This document shows positions 6,008 to 7,395 of a DNA stretch of 7,395 nucleotides, in pieces (within the stretch, counting starts at the first letter, position 1; the number at the start of each line of letters is the position of its first letter). The DNA is from Chloroflexota bacterium. Its GTDB lineage: Bacteria > Chloroflexota > Anaerolineae > Promineifilales > Promineifilaceae. The translations under genes and the position numbers were made by a program. Where the stretch lies: NCBI GenBank assembly GCA_963169155.1, contig CAUJGI010000296.1, positions 1 through 7,395 of the forward strand. The letters are read 5' to 3'. The notes under the pieces were generated by a model that worked only from the letters and a program-made list of their open reading frames with translations, was not told the origin of the DNA and made no database searches.

Positions 6008-7395
6008 TCAATCTTGCGAGGAGAGGGGGGTGGTATCAGACGGCCGTATCTCTTCCAGAGCGTCGGGCAGGGGTTCCTTACGGCTTTTTCGCTCAATAAT
6101 TTGCCAGATCGTGCGCAGGATGATTTTGAGGTCCAGCAAAATGGACCAGTTTTCCATATACCACAAATCGTACTTGGTGCGCTCGGCAATAGAGGTGTCG
6201 CCGCGCAAACCGTTTACCTGCGCCCAACCGGTCATGCCACCTTTTTCCTGGTGGCGGTCCATGTAACGCGGCACCGTCTGGCGAAATTGATCGACGTAAT
6301 GCGCCTGCTCCGGGCGCGGCCCAACCAGGCTCATCTCGCCCAGCAGCACATTGACCAGATTGGGCAGCTCGTCGGCCTCAATTTTGCGGATAAAGATGCC
6401 CAGGCGCGTCTGGCGGGGATCGTTGGCGGTGGTCCACCCAGGGCCGCTCCGTTCAGCATCACGCCGCATCGAGCGGAACTTGATCATGCGGAACGGCTTG
6501 GCATCCAGTCCCATGCGCTCCTGCACAAAAAAAACCGGGCCTGGGGATTCCAGCTTGATGGCCATGGCAATCAGCATCATCAGCGGCGAGAGGAGTACCA
6601 GCCCAAGCGCCGCCCCCAGCAAATCCATCAATCGCTTGAAGATGAGCAGATAGCCGCGCAGTGCATAATCCCGCACGGAAAGCAGCGGCAGACCACCCAA
6701 TTCGTCAATGCTGGCCTGGGAAGTGACAAACTGGAACACGTCAGGGAAGATTTTGATGGAAACCCGGCCGCGTTCACAGTAAGAAATCACGTGCACCGTT
6801 TCCCGATGCCCTTTTTCCGGCATGGCGATGATCACTTCATCGATGCCAAGCTGCTCGATCAGCACAGGCAAATCTTCCGGGCGGCCAAGCACTGGCATTC
6901 CGCCAAACTCTTTACCACTCTCCAGCCCGTTGACCACGCCCATCAACTCATAGCCCAGATAGGGCGAGCGCAGGATACGCTGGATAACGGCCTGGGCCAT
7001 GTCGCCCGTGCCGACCACGATGACCCGATCTTTACCCCAGCCCCGGTTGCGCAAGACAGCACGCACCATTTGGTGCAAAACGCGGCCCAGGACCAGCAGC
7101 ACAATGGTAATCACCCAGGCATAAATGATCATCGCCCGGGGATAATCGAGAATAACGCGGTCGCCTTTGAACAAAAAGGTGGTAAAAGCAACCGACAGCA
7201 GCGTACCAATGGAAACGGCCGCAAACACATAATAAAATTGGTCAACACGAGAGTCAGCCCGGGGGATGTAATACAAACGGTAGAAAAACAGCGCCACAAT
7301 GATGGAAACCACCTGCACAACCAGCAGGCCAGAGTAAGCACTCAACGGGACAGAAGTGGCCAGCGGTTCGGGCCAATCGATCACGTTTCTCAACC
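6008..7395 (-). CDS. Polyprenyl-phosphate sugar-1-phosphate transferase (exopolysaccharide/O-antigen priming enzyme), N-terminus cut by the window edge
   Basis: This membrane enzyme family transfers a sugar-1-phosphate from a UDP-sugar to undecaprenyl phosphate, the first step of exopolysaccharide, capsule or O-antigen synthesis. In the visible 461 residues, three membrane segments (about 20-42, 54-75, 86-107) precede a Rossmann-like domain (VIVVGTGDMA, 124-133). The catalytic domain begins at KRLMDLLG (253-260) with its membrane helix. It then shows SPGPVFFVQERMG, KFRSM (305-309), ADELPN (340-345, holding the Asp-Glu pair expected in the active site), SLVGPRPE (355-362), GMTGWAQVNG and LDLKIILRTI. 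Family proteins usually have one more N-terminal membrane helix, so the gene very probably continues to the right; the TTG at 7393 is unlikely to be the real start. Which sugar is used cannot be told. No terminator separates it from the hrcA promoter 42 bp downstream. Confidence 0.92.
   Translation of the reverse strand, partial: LRNVIDWPEPLATSVPLSAYSGLLVVQVVSIIVALFFYRLYYIPRADSRVDQFYYVFAAVSIGTLLSVAFTTFLFKGDRVILDYPRAMIIYAWVITIVLLVLGRVLHQMVRAVLRNRGWGKDRVIVVGTGDMAQAVIQRILRSPYLGYELMGVVNGLESGKEFGGMPVLGRPEDLPVLIEQLGIDEVIIAMPEKGHRETVHVISYCERGRVSIKIFPDVFQFVTSQASIDELGGLPLLSVRDYALRGYLLIFKRLMDLLGAALGLVLLSPLMMLIAMAIKLESPGPVFFVQERMGLDAKPFRMIKFRSMRRDAERSGPGWTTANDPRQTRLGIFIRKIEADELPNLVNVLLGEMSLVGPRPEQAHYVDQFRQTVPRYMDRHQEKGGMTGWAQVNGLRGDTSIAERTKYDLWYMENWSILLDLKIILRTIWQIIERKSRKEPLPDALEEIRPSDTTPLSSQD

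Larger units (their letters stand above)
150..6047. repeat. Iterated 8-bp palindrome ACGGCCGT (eight copies)
   Basis: Exact copies start at 150, 843, 922, 2397, 4199, 4868, 4976 and 6040. Near copies with one end base changed lie at 2535, 2697, 4049, 4098, 4655 and 7215. Chance would give roughly 0.1-0.2 exact copies in a window of this size and composition (my estimate). All copies lie inside genes: prmA (three), hrcA (two), dnaK, grpE and the sugar transferase (one each). They are read in all three codon phases (Thr-Ala-Val, Arg-Pro, Gly-Arg), which points to pressure on the DNA and not on the proteins. The range given spans the first to the last copy. Confidence 0.85.

Noticed and set aside
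7391..7393. TTG as start codon of the sugar transferase
   Set aside because: The family normally has another membrane helix upstream, and the frame runs to the window edge, so the true start is probably outside.
1..7395. tRNA, rRNA, CRISPR array, insertion sequence or transposase
   Set aside because: None seen; apart from 1-70, 2156-2245 and 5819-6007 the window is almost entirely filled by the listed genes.

Overview
This window is a bacterial heat-shock chaperone locus on the minus strand. Reading right to left (5' to 3' on the minus strand), it holds the last ~460 codons of a membrane-bound polyprenyl-phosphate sugar phosphotransferase, then a regulated promoter, then hrcA, grpE, dnaK, dnaJ and prmA. 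This is the class I (HrcA/CIRCE) dnaK operon layout best known from Bacillus and relatives. Here DnaK is ~634 residues and contains the stretch in its nucleotide-binding domain that is typical of diderm DnaKs. By eye the base composition is moderately GC-rich (about 55%). I lean towards a member of Chloroflexota or another deep-branching phylum from the overall protein flavour. That is an inference, and the taxonomy is not proven by anything in the window.

Layout: positions 1-44 contain nothing I can identify, except perhaps the end of a gene entering from the left. Positions 45-72 form a rho-independent terminator whose T-run is on the plus strand, so it most likely ends a convergent gene outside the window. 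Next come prmA (71-1003), dnaJ (1004-2155), an intergenic hairpin (2175-2219), dnaK (2246-4150), grpE (4176-4760) and hrcA (4775-5818). The control region spans 5819-6007. It has an extended -10 sigma-70-type promoter (TTGACG, 17 bp, TATGAT), a perfect CIRCE operator just after the predicted +1, and a long hairpin in the 5' leader. The sugar phosphotransferase occupies 6008 to the right edge and is cut off at its N-terminus.

How the genes work together: HrcA represses the operon by binding CIRCE. DnaK, DnaJ and GrpE form the Hsp70 folding cycle (ATPase chaperone, J-domain co-chaperone and nucleotide exchange factor). PrmA, the ribosomal protein L11 methyltransferase, starts directly on the dnaJ stop codon. 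Gene junctions are tight (0 to 25 bp) except dnaK-dnaJ (90 bp), which holds a terminator-like hairpin that could set the DnaK:DnaJ ratio.

The genes are conventional and I do not see a new protein system. The most unusual signal is at DNA level. The 8-bp palindrome ACGGCCGT occurs eight times in 7.4 kb, in all three codon phases and in five of the six genes. This looks like a highly iterated palindrome, analogous to HIP1 of cyanobacteria. Two of the copies sit in a 24-bp identical segment shared by prmA and dnaK.
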